Origin: DATFDN01 sp963767645
GTDB taxonomy: Bacteria > Pseudomonadota > Alphaproteobacteria > Acetobacterales > Acetobacteraceae
Assembly (NCBI GenBank): GCA_963767645.1
Contig: CAVYEW010000016.1
Location: forward strand, 1-30,935
Direction of reading: 5' to 3'
DNA: 30,935 nt
The position numbers and the translations under genes are program-made. Each line of letters starts with the position of its first letter. The first letter of the stretch is position 1. Positions 8,154-15,800 of this stretch are shown here, piece by piece. The notes beneath the pieces were generated by a model that saw only the letters and a program-made list of their open reading frames with translations, did not search any database and was not told the DNA's origin.

Positions 8154-9041
8154 ATGCCGGAATTCGAGTTTGTCACGGTCGACGTCTTCACCGACCGCCG
8201 CTTCGGCGGCAATCCGCTCGCGGTGATTCTCGAAGCGCAAGGGTTGTCGGACCCGCAGATGCAGGCCGTCGCGGCCGAATTCAACTTGTCGGAAACGACA
8301 TTCGTCCTGCCGCCCCGTGACCCGCGCCACTATGCGCGCGTGCGCATCTTCACGCCGCGCGCCGAGCTGCCCTTCGCGGGGCATCCGAATGTCGGGACCG
8401 CCTTCGCCCTCGCGCGCCGCACGCCGGGCGTGCCGAACGATCTCGTGTTCGAGGAAAAGGCCGGGCTGGTGCAAGTGCGTCTGTTGCGCGGCGCAGATCA
8501 GGCGGTCAGCGGCGCCCGCATCGCCGCGCCGCGCCCATTGAGCATCGGTGACGACGTGCCTGCAGAGCTTGTCGCCGCCTGCGCGGGCCTAGGGGCGGCT
8601 GATATCGTGACCGAAGCCCATACGCCGCTGATGGCCTCGGTCGGCACGTGGTTCGCGCTGGCGGAGGTCGATCCCGCCGCCTTGTCGCGCGCGGCGCCGG
8701 ACCCGGCTGCGTTCCGCGTTCCGGCGATGCAGGAACGCGGGCTGCTGCTTTATGCTCGGCAGGGCGGCGTCGCGACGCGGCTGCGGACGCGGATGTTCTG
8801 GCCGCTGGGCGGCGTTCCCGAAGACCCGGCGACCGGCAGCGCCAACGCCGCCCTGGCGGCCTTGCTGACGTCGCTGGCGCCGGGGACGAACCTCGCGCTT
8901 GCGTACGAGATCGAGCAGGGTGTCGAAATGGGCCGTCCCAGCCGCCTGATCGCCACGGCCAGTAAGACCGGAGAGGGACCGGTTACAGCCACGGTGGCCG
9001 GCGACTGCGTTCCGGTGATGCGCGGCTGGGTCGATCTGTAG
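8154..9041 (+). CDS. PhzF family isomerase-like protein
   Basis: This 295-residue protein of the PhzF/diaminopimelate epimerase-like fold opens with FVTVDVFTDRRFGGNPLAV. It carries the catalytic-glutamate segment NLSETTFV, the PFAGHPNVGTAFAL loop and the GGVPEDPATGSANAAL signature near the C-terminus. PhzF itself isomerises a phenazine precursor, but most chromosomal members have no phenazine cluster nearby and unknown substrates. No other phenazine gene is visible here. A GGGAGGAG ribosome site lies just before ATG 8154. The gene is 42 bases after tyrC and may belong to the same transcript. It converges on tsaD across a pair of palindromic repeats. Confidence 0.92.
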   Translation: MPEFEFVTVDVFTDRRFGGNPLAVILEAQGLSDPQMQAVAAEFNLSETTFVLPPRDPRHYARVRIFTPRAELPFAGHPNVGTAFALARRTPGVPNDLVFEEKAGLVQVRLLRGADQAVSGARIAAPRPLSIGDDVPAELVAACAGLGAADIVTEAHTPLMASVGTWFALAEVDPAALSRAAPDPAAFRVPAMQERGLLLYARQGGVATRLRTRMFWPLGGVPEDPATGSANAALAALLTSLAPGTNLALAYEIEQGVEMGRPSRLIATASKTGEGPVTATVAGDCVPVMRGWVDL

Positions 9042-9084
9042 CCGGGTCGAGCCCTGTTCCGTTCAGATCGGGACCAGCCGCAGA

Positions 9085-9170
9085 CCCCTTCCCCGGCCTC
9101 CTCCCGCAAGGGGAGAGGGAGTTGCCTACCTCGTCCCCCTCCCCTTGCGGGAGGGGTTAGGGGAGGGGTG
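9085..9170. repeat. Inverted pair of GC-rich palindromic repeats (phzF/tsaD gap)
   Basis: Two units, 9085-9120 (core CTCCCGCAAGGGGAG) and 9134-9170 (core CTCCCCTTGCGGGAGG), are near reverse complements separated by a short spacer. Each unit is itself palindromic, and together they can form a long stem between the convergent phzF and tsaD genes. The tsaD stop codon (9126-9128) lies inside the pair. Related elements are at 14709-14747, 17053-17197 and 28561-28660. No rho-independent T run follows. Confidence 0.75.
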
Positions 9171-10220
9171 ACATGCGCCGCCGTCCAGCGTCTCCAACCC
9201 CCAACGCGGCCTCGGCTCCGCATCCAGCCCGTCCGCCAACCCGAGCCGCAGCCGCTCCATCGCTGCCCACGCGACCATCACCGCGTTGTCCGTGCATAGG
9301 CGCAGCGGCGGCGCGACCAGGCGGAAGCCGTGCCGCGAGGCGGCCCTTTCCAGTCCGGCGCGCACCGCCTCGTTGGCGGCCACGCCGCCGGCGGCTACCA
9401 GCAGGTCGCCGCCATAGCGTTCCGCGAACAGCGCCATCGCGTTCGCTGCGCGGTCGGCCAGTACCTCCACCACCGCGGCCTGAAACCCTGCCGCGATGTC
9501 GGCGGCGAGGCGGCGCGGCAGGGCGCCCGGCGCGTGCCGCGCCACCTCTTGCGCCACCGCCGTCTTCAGGCCGGAGAAGCTGAAATCGCACCCCGCGCGG
9601 CCCAACATCGGGCGGGGGAAGGCGTAGCGCCGCGGGTCGCCCTCCGAGGCAAGCCGCTCCAGCGCCGGACCGCCGGGCCAGCCCAGGCCGAGCAGCTTCG
9701 CCACCTTGTCGAATGCCTCGCCGGCCGCGTCATCGACCGTGCCGCCCAGGCGCGCATGCCGCCCGACCCCCTCCACCGCCACGCATTGGCAGTGCCCGCC
9801 GGAGACCAACAGCAGCAGATAGGGGAACGGCGCCCCGCCCGGCACCAGTCCGGGCAGACGGGCGGTGAGCGCGTGGGCTTCCAGGTGGTTGACCGCGACG
9901 TAGGGCAGTCCGGCGGCGAGCGCGATCCCCTTGGCCACGAAGCTGCCGACCACGAGCCCGCCGATCAGGCCGGGCCCGGCAGTGGCGGCGACGCCCCCCA
10001 GATCCTTGAAGCCCAGGCCGGCCCGCGCCATCACCGCGCGAACCATGTCGGGCAGCAGCGCCAGATGCGCGCGCGCCGCAATCTCGGGCACCACGCCGCC
10101 GAACGGAGCGTGGGCGCGCTCCTGGCTCGCCACCGTCTCGGCCAGCACGCGGCCCTGCTCGTCCAGCACCGCAGCCGCGGTCTCGTCGCAGGAGCTTTCG
10201 ATCCCCAGCACGGGACCCAT
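9126..10220 (-). CDS. tsaD: tRNA N6-adenosine threonylcarbamoyltransferase
   Basis: TsaD (Kae1/Gcp family) transfers the threonylcarbamoyl group from TC-AMP to A37 of ANN-decoding tRNAs, working with TsaB and TsaE; those partners are not in this window. Diagnostic stretches are LGIESSCDETAAAVL at the N-terminus, the metal-binding HxxxH in NHLEAHALT, LLLVSGGHCQ, GEAFDKVAKLLGLGWPGGP and CDFSFSGLKTAV. At 364 residues it is slightly longer than many orthologues, because the last ~14 residues (after LETLDGG) are translated from a palindromic repeat (SPNPSRKGRG). ATG 10220 is preceded by AGGA. It is divergent from hemC with 52 bases between starts. Confidence 0.96.
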   Translation of the reverse strand: MGPVLGIESSCDETAAAVLDEQGRVLAETVASQERAHAPFGGVVPEIAARAHLALLPDMVRAVMARAGLGFKDLGGVAATAGPGLIGGLVVGSFVAKGIALAAGLPYVAVNHLEAHALTARLPGLVPGGAPFPYLLLLVSGGHCQCVAVEGVGRHARLGGTVDDAAGEAFDKVAKLLGLGWPGGPALERLASEGDPRRYAFPRPMLGRAGCDFSFSGLKTAVAQEVARHAPGALPRRLAADIAAGFQAAVVEVLADRAANAMALFAERYGGDLLVAAGGVAANEAVRAGLERAASRHGFRLVAPPLRLCTDNAVMVAWAAMERLRLGLADGLDAEPRPRWGLETLDGGACHPSPNPSRKGRGTR

Positions 10221-10272
10221 TCCTTGTTCTCCCCATCTTCACGCCAACGCCGGAGGGTAATAGTACACGGAC

Positions 10273-11271
10273 ATGGTCGCCGCCACGCCCGCGCCGCGCA
10301 TCCGCCAAGCCGCGCCGCACGACCGCGGCCCGGCGCTGCGCGTCGGCACCCGCGGCTCGCCGCTGGCGTTGGTGCAGACCCGCGCCTTTCTCGCCCGACT
10401 GCGCGGCTTCTGCCCGGTGCTGCGCGGCATGGAGGTGTTCGAGGAGCACGTGATCCGCACCACCGGGGATGCCGTGCAGGATCGCCCGCTGGCGGAGATC
10501 GGCGGCAAGGGGCTGTTTGCCAAGGAGATCCACGAGGCGCTCGCCGCCGGACGCATTGATTTCGCCGTCCATAGCCTCAAGGACCTGGAGACCCATCTGC
10601 CGGAGGGCATCGTGCTCGCCTGCACCCTCAAGCGCGAGGACGCGCGCGACGTGCTGGTGCTCGGCCCCGGCTGCGGTCCGGTCGATCCGGGCGACCCCTT
10701 CGCCAGCCTGCCCGCTAGCGCGCTGATCGGCACGTCATCGGCGCGGCGGCAGGCGCAGCTTCTGCACGCGCGGCCTGACCTGCGCGTGACGGTGCTGCGC
10801 GGCAACGTGCAGACGCGGCTCGACAAGGTGGCGGCCGGGACATGCGACGCCTCGCTGCTGGCGCTCGCCGGGCTGCGCCGCCTGGGGCTGGAGCCGCCCA
10901 CGGCGGTGGTCCTCGACCCCGCGGTGATGGTGCCCTCGGCCGGGCAGGGCATCGTCGGGGTGACGATCCGCGCCGACGACGCGGCGCTGGGCGCGCTGCT
11001 GGGCGGGATCGAGGATCGAGAGGCGCGGGCCGTGGCGACCGCCGAGCGGGCGTTGCTGGCGGCGCTCGACGGGTCCTGCCGCACGCCGATCGGCGGGTAC
11101 GCGCGGCTTCTGCCGTCGGGCGAGCTTCACCTGACCGGCCTGGTCGCTCGCACCGACGGCTCGTTCCTGGTGAAGCGGTCACTGATCGGCCCGATGGCCG
11201 AGGCAGGGCGGATCGGCGGCGAGTTGGGCGCGAGCCTGAGGGCCTCGGCGCCGGACGATGTCTTCGCCTGA
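10273..11271 (+). CDS. hemC: Porphobilinogen deaminase (hydroxymethylbilane synthase)
   Basis: The enzyme polymerises four porphobilinogens to hydroxymethylbilane in tetrapyrrole synthesis. Family motifs run in order: LRVGTRGSPLALVQT, GDAVQDRPLAEIGGKGLF, DFAVHSLKDLET, GTSSARRQAQLL, VLRGNVQTRLDKV, PSAGQGIVGV. The dipyrromethane cofactor cysteine lies in LDGSCRTPIGGYA. The length of 332 residues includes an N-terminal extension of about 20 residues rich in Ala/Pro/Arg. An in-frame TAG nine bases before ATG 10273 rules out a longer start. It is the first gene of the hemC-hemD-mitofilin-like-hemY operon and overlaps hemD by 14 bases. Confidence 0.96.
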   Translation: MVAATPAPRIRQAAPHDRGPALRVGTRGSPLALVQTRAFLARLRGFCPVLRGMEVFEEHVIRTTGDAVQDRPLAEIGGKGLFAKEIHEALAAGRIDFAVHSLKDLETHLPEGIVLACTLKREDARDVLVLGPGCGPVDPGDPFASLPASALIGTSSARRQAQLLHARPDLRVTVLRGNVQTRLDKVAAGTCDASLLALAGLRRLGLEPPTAVVLDPAVMVPSAGQGIVGVTIRADDAALGALLGGIEDREARAVATAERALLAALDGSCRTPIGGYARLLPSGELHLTGLVARTDGSFLVKRSLIGPMAEAGRIGGELGASLRASAPDDVFA

Positions 11272-11965
11272 CCGCAATTCCGTCCTTATTACCCGGCCGT
11301 CGCCCGGTGCCGAGGAGACCGCCGCGCGCGTGGCGGCGCTGGGGCTTGAGCCCGTGCTCGCGCCGATGCTGTCGGTCCGGAGTCTGCCGCTTAGGCGGCT
11401 GCCGGCGCGAATCGACGCCGTGGTGCTGAGCAGCCGCAACGGGCTCGCGGGTCTGCCGCCGTCGCTCCATGCGGTTCCGCTCTTCGCGGTAGGGGCGGCA
11501 ACCGCGGCGGCAGCGCGCGCCCACGGTTTCGCGGATGTGCGCAGTGCCGAGGGGGATGGTGCGGCGCTGCGCGTTCTGGTGCGCAGCAGCGTGGCGGGAT
11601 CGCGGCCCTCGCTGCTGCTGCCCACCGCGCGCGGGCAAGGGAGCGCGCTGGCGGCGGGGCTTCGGACCGATGGCTTCGCGGTGCATCGCCGGGCGGTGTA
11701 CGAGGCCCGCGCCGCCGGATCGCTGCCGGAATCCGCTCGCGCGGCGCTCGCGGACGGACTGCTGGCCGCGCTGTTCTTCTCGGCCGAGACGGCGCGCGCC
11801 TTCGTCGCCTGTGTCCGGCGTGCCGGTCTCGTCGATGCGACCCGCGAAGTGGACGCGTGTGCTATCGGCGGGAGCGCTGGCATGGCATTAGAGACTTTAC
11901 CCTGGCGGCGCGTGCGCGTCGCCGCCCGCCCGACACAGGATGAGCTGCTGGCATTGCTGAGATGA
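11258..11965 (+). CDS. hemD: Uroporphyrinogen-III synthase
   Basis: The enzyme closes hydroxymethylbilane to uroporphyrinogen III with inversion of ring D. The family is very divergent in sequence; here the evidence is the two-lobed layout (VLITRPSPGAEETAARVAALG, VVLSSRNGLAGL, FAVGAATAAAARAHGF, LLLPTARGQGSALAAGL, ALFFSAETARAFV, ACAIGGSAGMALE), a typical length of 235 residues, and its position directly after hemC. ATG 11258 lies inside the end of hemC, and its stop overlaps the next gene's ATG (ATGA). Translational coupling along the operon is therefore likely. Confidence 0.92.
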   Translation: MSSPDRNSVLITRPSPGAEETAARVAALGLEPVLAPMLSVRSLPLRRLPARIDAVVLSSRNGLAGLPPSLHAVPLFAVGAATAAAARAHGFADVRSAEGDGAALRVLVRSSVAGSRPSLLLPTARGQGSALAAGLRTDGFAVHRRAVYEARAAGSLPESARAALADGLLAALFFSAETARAFVACVRRAGLVDATREVDACAIGGSAGMALETLPWRRVRVAARPTQDELLALLR

Positions 11966-13380
11966 GTGAAGAGCATCCCCCTGTTCCGCCCGAAGCCGAG
12001 ACGATCGACGGCGAGCCCGTGCGGGTCGAGGCGCCGCACGTCGAGGCACCGGACCCGCCTTCGCGCCCGCCGCGCCGGCGGCAACGGACGCTCGTGCCGT
12101 GGGTCTATGCGCTGGCCTTCGTCGTGCTGGGCTGGGCGGTGATGTTCCTCTGGTGGCATCCGACCGGCACTCAGTCCCAATCGGTGGAGGCGGGGCGGGT
12201 TGCCGCGCTGGACCAGCAGATCCAGGGGCTCGGCGCCGAGGTGAAGCAGCTCGCGGCCCGGCCGGCGGGGCAGCCGCAGGAGGTAGCGGCGCTGCAGGCG
12301 CAACTGGCCAACCTCGCCGCGCATCTTCCGGCTGCGCCTGACCTTTCCGGTCTGGAGCGCCGAATTGACGCGCTGGAGCAGCGAAAACCCCCGGAGCCCG
12401 CGCCGCCGCCGGATCTGGCGCCGATCCAACAGAAGCTCGCGGCGCTCGAGCAACAGGTCGCTGCCCTGACGCAAAAGAGCGAGGCGCCGGCGCCGGCACC
12501 AGCACCGGATCAGGCCGGGCAGGCCGGATTGGCGGCGCTGAGCCAGCAGATGCAGGACCGGCTGAACGCGCTGGACCAGCAGACCCAGCAACGGCTGAGC
12601 GCGCTGGACCAGCAGACCCAGCAGCGGGTGAGCGCGCAGGGCCAGCAGACCCAGGATCGTCTGGCGACGGTGGATCAGCAGATCAAGGCGCTGTCGGGCC
12701 GGATCGACGCGTTCGCCGGCTTGCGCGACGACATCGGCCGGCTCGACCAGAAGCTGGACCAGCTCGGGCGCGATCAGCAGGCGGCGGCGGACAAGGTCCA
12801 ATCGCTCGCCACCGCGCAGAACAATGCCGAGGCGGGATTGTCCAAGCGGATCGACGACAATGCTGCCGCTGTCCAGTCGCTGCAGGGCGACGTGCACAAG
12901 CTTGATGCCGGTCTCGGTCGGGCCATAGCCGCGGCGCGGGCGGAGGCGGCGCTGGCGGCGCTCCAGGCCGGCCGGCCGGTGGGCACCGTTCCGGATGCCC
13001 CGCCCGCCGTCGCGCGCTATTCCACGGAAGCACCTCCCACGCTTGCCCAGTTGCGGCGCAGCTTCGAGCCGGCGGCGGAGGCGGCGCTCGCGGCGAGCCG
13101 TCCATCCGACCAGGGCGGCGGCTTCCTCGATCGGGCGTGGACGCGCGCGCAGGGTCTGGTGACGGTGCGCCAGGGAGATCGCGTGATCGTCGGCGACCCG
13201 GCAGCCGGAGTGATCGCGCGGGCACGCGACGACCTCGACGCCGGCGACCTGGCGGGCACAGTCGGCGCGGTTTCCAGCCTGACCGGGCCAGCTGCGCAGG
13301 CGATGGCAGACTGGCTGCAATCGGCCCGGTCGCTGCTCGCGGCGCGCACGGCGCTGATCGGCATGGCGGGGCAGGGCTGA
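11962..13380 (+). CDS. Mitofilin-like membrane coiled-coil protein
   Basis: This 472-residue protein has a cytoplasmic Pro/Glu-rich N-terminus and one membrane segment (about residues 47-68, VYALAFVVLGWAVMFLWW). A long periplasmic coiled coil follows (about 70-320, rich in Gln/Leu/Ala), then a C-terminal helical domain (TLAQLRRSFEPAAEAAL to the end). Position and architecture match the alphaproteobacterial proteins related to mitochondrial Mic60/mitofilin that lie between hemD and hemY and are thought to shape or organise the inner membrane; direct function here is inferred. Four 11-residue repeats (ALDQQTQQRLS type) lie at residues about 192-235. It overlaps hemD by four bases, and its TGA shares its last base with the hemY ATG. 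Confidence 0.88.
   Translation: MSEEHPPVPPEAETIDGEPVRVEAPHVEAPDPPSRPPRRRQRTLVPWVYALAFVVLGWAVMFLWWHPTGTQSQSVEAGRVAALDQQIQGLGAEVKQLAARPAGQPQEVAALQAQLANLAAHLPAAPDLSGLERRIDALEQRKPPEPAPPPDLAPIQQKLAALEQQVAALTQKSEAPAPAPAPDQAGQAGLAALSQQMQDRLNALDQQTQQRLSALDQQTQQRVSAQGQQTQDRLATVDQQIKALSGRIDAFAGLRDDIGRLDQKLDQLGRDQQAAADKVQSLATAQNNAEAGLSKRIDDNAAAVQSLQGDVHKLDAGLGRAIAAARAEAALAALQAGRPVGTVPDAPPAVARYSTEAPPTLAQLRRSFEPAAEAALAASRPSDQGGGFLDRAWTRAQGLVTVRQGDRVIVGDPAAGVIARARDDLDAGDLAGTVGAVSSLTGPAAQAMADWLQSARSLLAARTALIGMAGQG
12535..12666 (+). repeat. Four in-frame 33-base tandem repeats within the mitofilin-like gene
   Basis: Units at 12535-12567, 12568-12600, 12601-12633 and 12634-12666 each encode an 11-residue hendecad around (A)LDQQTQQRLS. 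Units 2 and 3 are almost identical in DNA, which indicates recent duplication; the outer units are more diverged. The hendecad period fits a coiled coil, so copy number could change rod length without breaking the frame. Confidence 0.85.
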
Positions 13381-14690
13381 TGGGGCGCGTTCTGCTTTCG
13401 CTGATCCTCGCCGGCATCGTCGTCGCATTCGCCTGGTTCCTGGCCGGCCTGCCCGGCACGGTCACGGCGACGATCGGCCAGACCACGGTGCAGATGGCGG
13501 TCTCCGTCCTCGCCGTATGCCTGCTGCTCGCGCTCCTTGTTCTCTACGGGCTGTTCCGCGTGCTGGGCGAGCTCGTCCGATTGCCGCGCCGGCTGCGGAT
13601 GCGCCGGATGCTGACCCGGCGCCGGGCAGGGGATGTGGCGAGCACGCGGGCGCTGGTCGCGTTGGCGGCGGGCGAGATCGCGGACGCGCGGCGTGAGGCG
13701 GCGCGGGCGCGGCGCCTGCTCGGCGATACGGCTCAGACCCTGCTGCTGACCGCCGAGGCCGGCGAGCGTGCCGGCCGGACGGACGAGGCGACGCACGCCT
13801 TCGAGACTCTGGCCGCGCGGCCCGACGCCGCGTTCCTGGGATATCGCGGCTTGCTGCGTCAGGCCATGGACCGGCAGGACTGGGCCGAGGCGGCGCTCCT
13901 CGCCCGCCAGGCCGAGGAGGCGCATCCGGGCGCCGTCTGGGTGCGCGCGGAACGGGCGCGGCTGGCGATCCGCACCCAACACTGGGCGGACGCGCTGGCG
14001 CTGGCCGATGCCGACGCGCCAAAGGCGGCGCTGGCCGCGGCTGCGGCGGAAGCTGAGCCGGACCCGGCACGAGCGATGAAGCTCGCCAAGCAGGCGTGGA
14101 AGGAAGACCCGACGCTGACGCCTGCCGCGCTCGCCTATGCGCGGCGGCTGCGCGAGACCGGCGCGGAGAAGCGCGCGCAGGCCGTCATCCGCCAGACCTG
14201 GACGCTGGCGCCGAATCCGGCGCTCGCCGAGTTCGCGCTTGCGGGCATCACCGACAAGCTGGCCCGCGCGCAGGCGGCGCAACGCTTGGCTCAGGTGCAT
14301 CTCGAACATCCCGAGAGCCGGTTCCTGCTCGCCTCTACCGCTCTGGCAGCCGGACTGACCGGAGAGGCCCGCCGGCAGGCCGAGGCGGCGCGCGAAGCGG
14401 GGATGAACCAGCGGCGCCTATGGCTGCTGCTGGCCGAGATCGAGGAGGAGGAGGGCGGCGACACCGAGGCGGGAAGACGCGCGCAACGGGACGCGCTGCG
14501 TCAGGCGGCGGCCGCCGACCCCGACCCGGGCTGGGTTTGCGAGAACTGTCACGCCCCGTTCGCGAGCTGGCATCCGTCCTGCCCCGCCTGCGGTGCAGCC
14601 GGAACGGTGCGCTGGAGCAGCGGCGCGCGGCCCGCGCAAACGACGACGCTATTGCCTATCGCGCACGAGCCGCCGGGCGAGCTGGTGTAG
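13380..14690 (+). CDS. hemY: HemY-type TPR membrane protein with C-terminal zinc-finger-like motif
   Basis: This is a 436-residue inner-membrane protein. Two N-terminal membrane segments (about 4-25 and 40-62, VLLSLILAGIVVAFAWFLAGL and VSVLAVCLLLALLVLYGLF) are followed by basic helices and a TPR-like helical solenoid. The C-terminus has two CxxC pairs in CENCHAPFASWHPSCPACGA, resembling the rubredoxin-like metal site of LapB/YciM. HemY of this (non-oxidase) type is conserved beside heme genes in alpha- and gammaproteobacteria, with an unclear role in late heme synthesis or membrane organisation. ATG 13380 shares one base with the previous stop; the frame is open further upstream but only in the shadow of that gene. 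It ends 18 bases before a palindromic repeat. Confidence 0.9.
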   Translation: MGRVLLSLILAGIVVAFAWFLAGLPGTVTATIGQTTVQMAVSVLAVCLLLALLVLYGLFRVLGELVRLPRRLRMRRMLTRRRAGDVASTRALVALAAGEIADARREAARARRLLGDTAQTLLLTAEAGERAGRTDEATHAFETLAARPDAAFLGYRGLLRQAMDRQDWAEAALLARQAEEAHPGAVWVRAERARLAIRTQHWADALALADADAPKAALAAAAAEAEPDPARAMKLAKQAWKEDPTLTPAALAYARRLRETGAEKRAQAVIRQTWTLAPNPALAEFALAGITDKLARAQAAQRLAQVHLEHPESRFLLASTALAAGLTGEARRQAEAAREAGMNQRRLWLLLAEIEEEEGGDTEAGRRAQRDALRQAAAADPDPGWVCENCHAPFASWHPSCPACGAAGTVRWSSGARPAQTTTLLPIAHEPPGELV

Positions 14691-14708
14691 TTGATACGGT
14701 CTTGGCTG

Positions 14709-14747
14709 ATCCCTCCCCCGGCCCCCTCCCACAAGGGGAGGGGGAGT
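14709..14747. repeat. Single GC-rich palindromic repeat (hemY/small protein gap)
   Basis: This unit has the core CTCCCACAAGGGGAG and the flank CCCTCCCCCGGCC, the same family as the paired elements at 9085-9170 and 17053-17197 but here a single copy. It lies between the convergent hemY and small exported-protein genes. A nearby GCCCCCGGGG could extend the structure. No T run is seen. Confidence 0.7.
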
Positions 14748-14780
14748 AGAAAAGCCCCCGGGGAGGATTACGGGACGGAA

Positions 14781-15017
14781 CTAGCCTCCCCGACGAGTGC
14801 CCTGCGCATTTCCCGCGACAGGAACGGATCGGGTGGCGGCGAACTGGTTGGTACGTGCCGTGGTCGCTCTGTGCGCGGCCATCGCCTGTGCCTGATGGAC
14901 GTCGCCGGCGCTGGGCCAGCCGCTCTGCCATGACGGGGAGCCGGGAGGAGCACCCTGTGCGAGGGCGGCGCCGCTGCCTAGGGCGACGAACAGGGCGGCA
15001 GTTGCGATCTTCTTCAT
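14781..15017 (-). CDS. Small exported protein, function unknown
   Basis: This is a 78-residue protein starting at ATG 15017 (MKKIATAALFVALGSGAALAQ). It has a clear Sec signal peptide, with a basic start, a hydrophobic core and an ALAQ cleavage site near residue 21. The mature ~57 residues are small, Ala/Gly/Ser/Thr-rich and low in hydrophobics (GAPPGSPSWQSGWPSAGD, then HRATTARTNQF); no family is recognised. AGGAG lies about ten bases upstream. The frame extends further upstream, but the signal peptide fixes the start. A promoter-like TTGTAA-17-TATATG, with a palindrome in its spacer, lies upstream next to the TetR gene, suggesting regulation by that repressor. Confidence 0.65.
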   Translation of the reverse strand: MKKIATAALFVALGSGAALAQGAPPGSPSWQSGWPSAGDVHQAQAMAAHRATTARTNQFAATRSVPVAGNAQGTRRGG

Positions 15018-15062
15018 CTCAGTCGGTCTCCTGCCCCTCGCACCATGCGGGAGGACACCGAC

Positions 15063-15091
15063 CATATAACTGCACAGCGTTCAGTTTACAA
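15063..15091 (-). promoter_or_regulatory. Predicted promoter with palindromic operator for the small exported protein
   Basis: On the minus strand TTGTAA (15091-15086) and TATATG (15068-15063) are exactly 17 bases apart. The spacer holds the palindrome CTGAACGCTGTGCAG (15084-15070, pattern CTGnACnnnGTnCAG), the size and symmetry of a TetR-family operator. It lies between the 3' end of the tetR-like gene and the small exported-protein gene. This is prediction from sequence only. Confidence 0.5.
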
Positions 15092-15094
15092 CGT

Positions 15095-15751
15095 TCATTT
15101 TTGATTCATACAGTTCAACTCCCGGCAGCCTCCTGCCACGATCTCGATGACGTGCTCGATCAGGCGCTCAGGCGAGGTTTTGACGTGCCCCGCCTGATCC
15201 AGCAGCAGCGCGGTGACGCCGTGCAGGCAGGCCCAGATCGCCTCCGCTACCGGCTCGGACGGGCCGGGGCGGAACAAGCCTGCCGTCATCATCTCCTCGA
15301 CGCCGTGCTGCAGGATCGCGAAGGAGTGATCGGCGGCTTGCACCGTCTGGACAGTCTCGCACGGTTTTGGGTTGGCGCGGCTGGCGGAGGAAAGGAATGT
15401 CAGCCGGTAGGCGTCGGGCCGCGCCAGGCCAAATTCGACGTAGGCGCGCAGCCCGGCGCGGAACCGCTCGATCGGCGAGACGCAGCCGCGCTGGCTGGCC
15501 TCCAGCACATCGAGCAGCTCGGTGAACGTCGACTCGGCGATTGCCCGGAGGATAGCGTTCTTGTCGGGAAAATAGACGTAGAGCGCGGTCGTGGACACGC
15601 CCACGGCCGCGGCGATGCGCCGCATCGTCGCGTGCGCGACTCCTTCCTCCAGGAAGATGCGTGAGGCCGCCGCCAGGATTTCGCCACGACGGCTGGCGCC
15701 CTGGCCTCGCGGCTTGCGGGTGCGGGCAATCGGGCAAAAGGCCACTGACAT
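15095..15751 (-). CDS. TetR/AcrR family transcriptional regulator
   Basis: This is a 218-residue repressor-type protein. The N-terminal TetR helix-turn-helix reads RGEILAAASRIFLEEG, then MRRIAAAVGVSTTALYVYFPDK, at about residues 20-70. The C-terminal ligand domain has the TetR-type stretch RAYVEFGLARPDAYRLTFLS. ATG 15751 (MSVAFCPIARTRK) is preferred; the longer open frame to 16057 is only the antisense of the efflux gene. It is divergent from that pump with 49 bases between starts, the classic arrangement for repressor-controlled drug efflux. A predicted promoter (GATCAA 15785-15790 and ACTCTA 15762-15767, read on the minus strand) would start transcription almost at the ATG, so the message may be nearly leaderless. 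Confidence 0.92.
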   Translation of the reverse strand: MSVAFCPIARTRKPRGQGASRRGEILAAASRIFLEEGVAHATMRRIAAAVGVSTTALYVYFPDKNAILRAIAESTFTELLDVLEASQRGCVSPIERFRAGLRAYVEFGLARPDAYRLTFLSSASRANPKPCETVQTVQAADHSFAILQHGVEEMMTAGLFRPGPSEPVAEAIWACLHGVTALLLDQAGHVKTSPERLIEHVIEIVAGGCRELNCMNQK

Positions 15752-15761
15752 GACCGAATCA

Positions 15762-15790
15762 ACTCTAGTAGAGCGCGGTACGAAGATCAA
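15762..15790 (-). promoter_or_regulatory. Predicted tetR-side promoter overlapping an operator-like palindrome
   Basis: On the minus strand TTGATC and TAGAGT are separated by 17 bases. The -10 element overlaps the plus-strand palindrome CTCTAGTAGAG (15763-15773), whose five-base arms are perfect around one central base. Because this gap separates the regulator and pump genes, it is a plausible autoregulatory operator. It does not resemble the CTGnACnnnGTnCAG palindrome at 15070, so the two may bind different proteins. Confidence 0.4.
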
Positions 15791-15800
15791 TTGAGGCCGA

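Noticed and set aside
6398..8474. Two long minus-strand frames opposite hisC, tyrC and phzF
   Set aside because: The opposite strand encodes well-recognised enzymes with intact motifs and coupled starts; the antisense frames are compositional.
9085..9170. CRISPR-like array
   Set aside because: Only two inverted palindromic units without regular spacers or cas genes; they match dispersed intergenic repeats instead.
13137..13379. 81-residue N-terminal extension of hemY
   Set aside because: The extension is the shadow of the previous gene; the membrane helix begins at ATG 13380 right at the upstream stop.
11179..13428. 749-codon minus-strand frame opposite hemC, hemD and the mitofilin-like gene
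   Set aside because: Low-complexity Arg-rich translation, antisense to an operon with overlapping start-stop signals.
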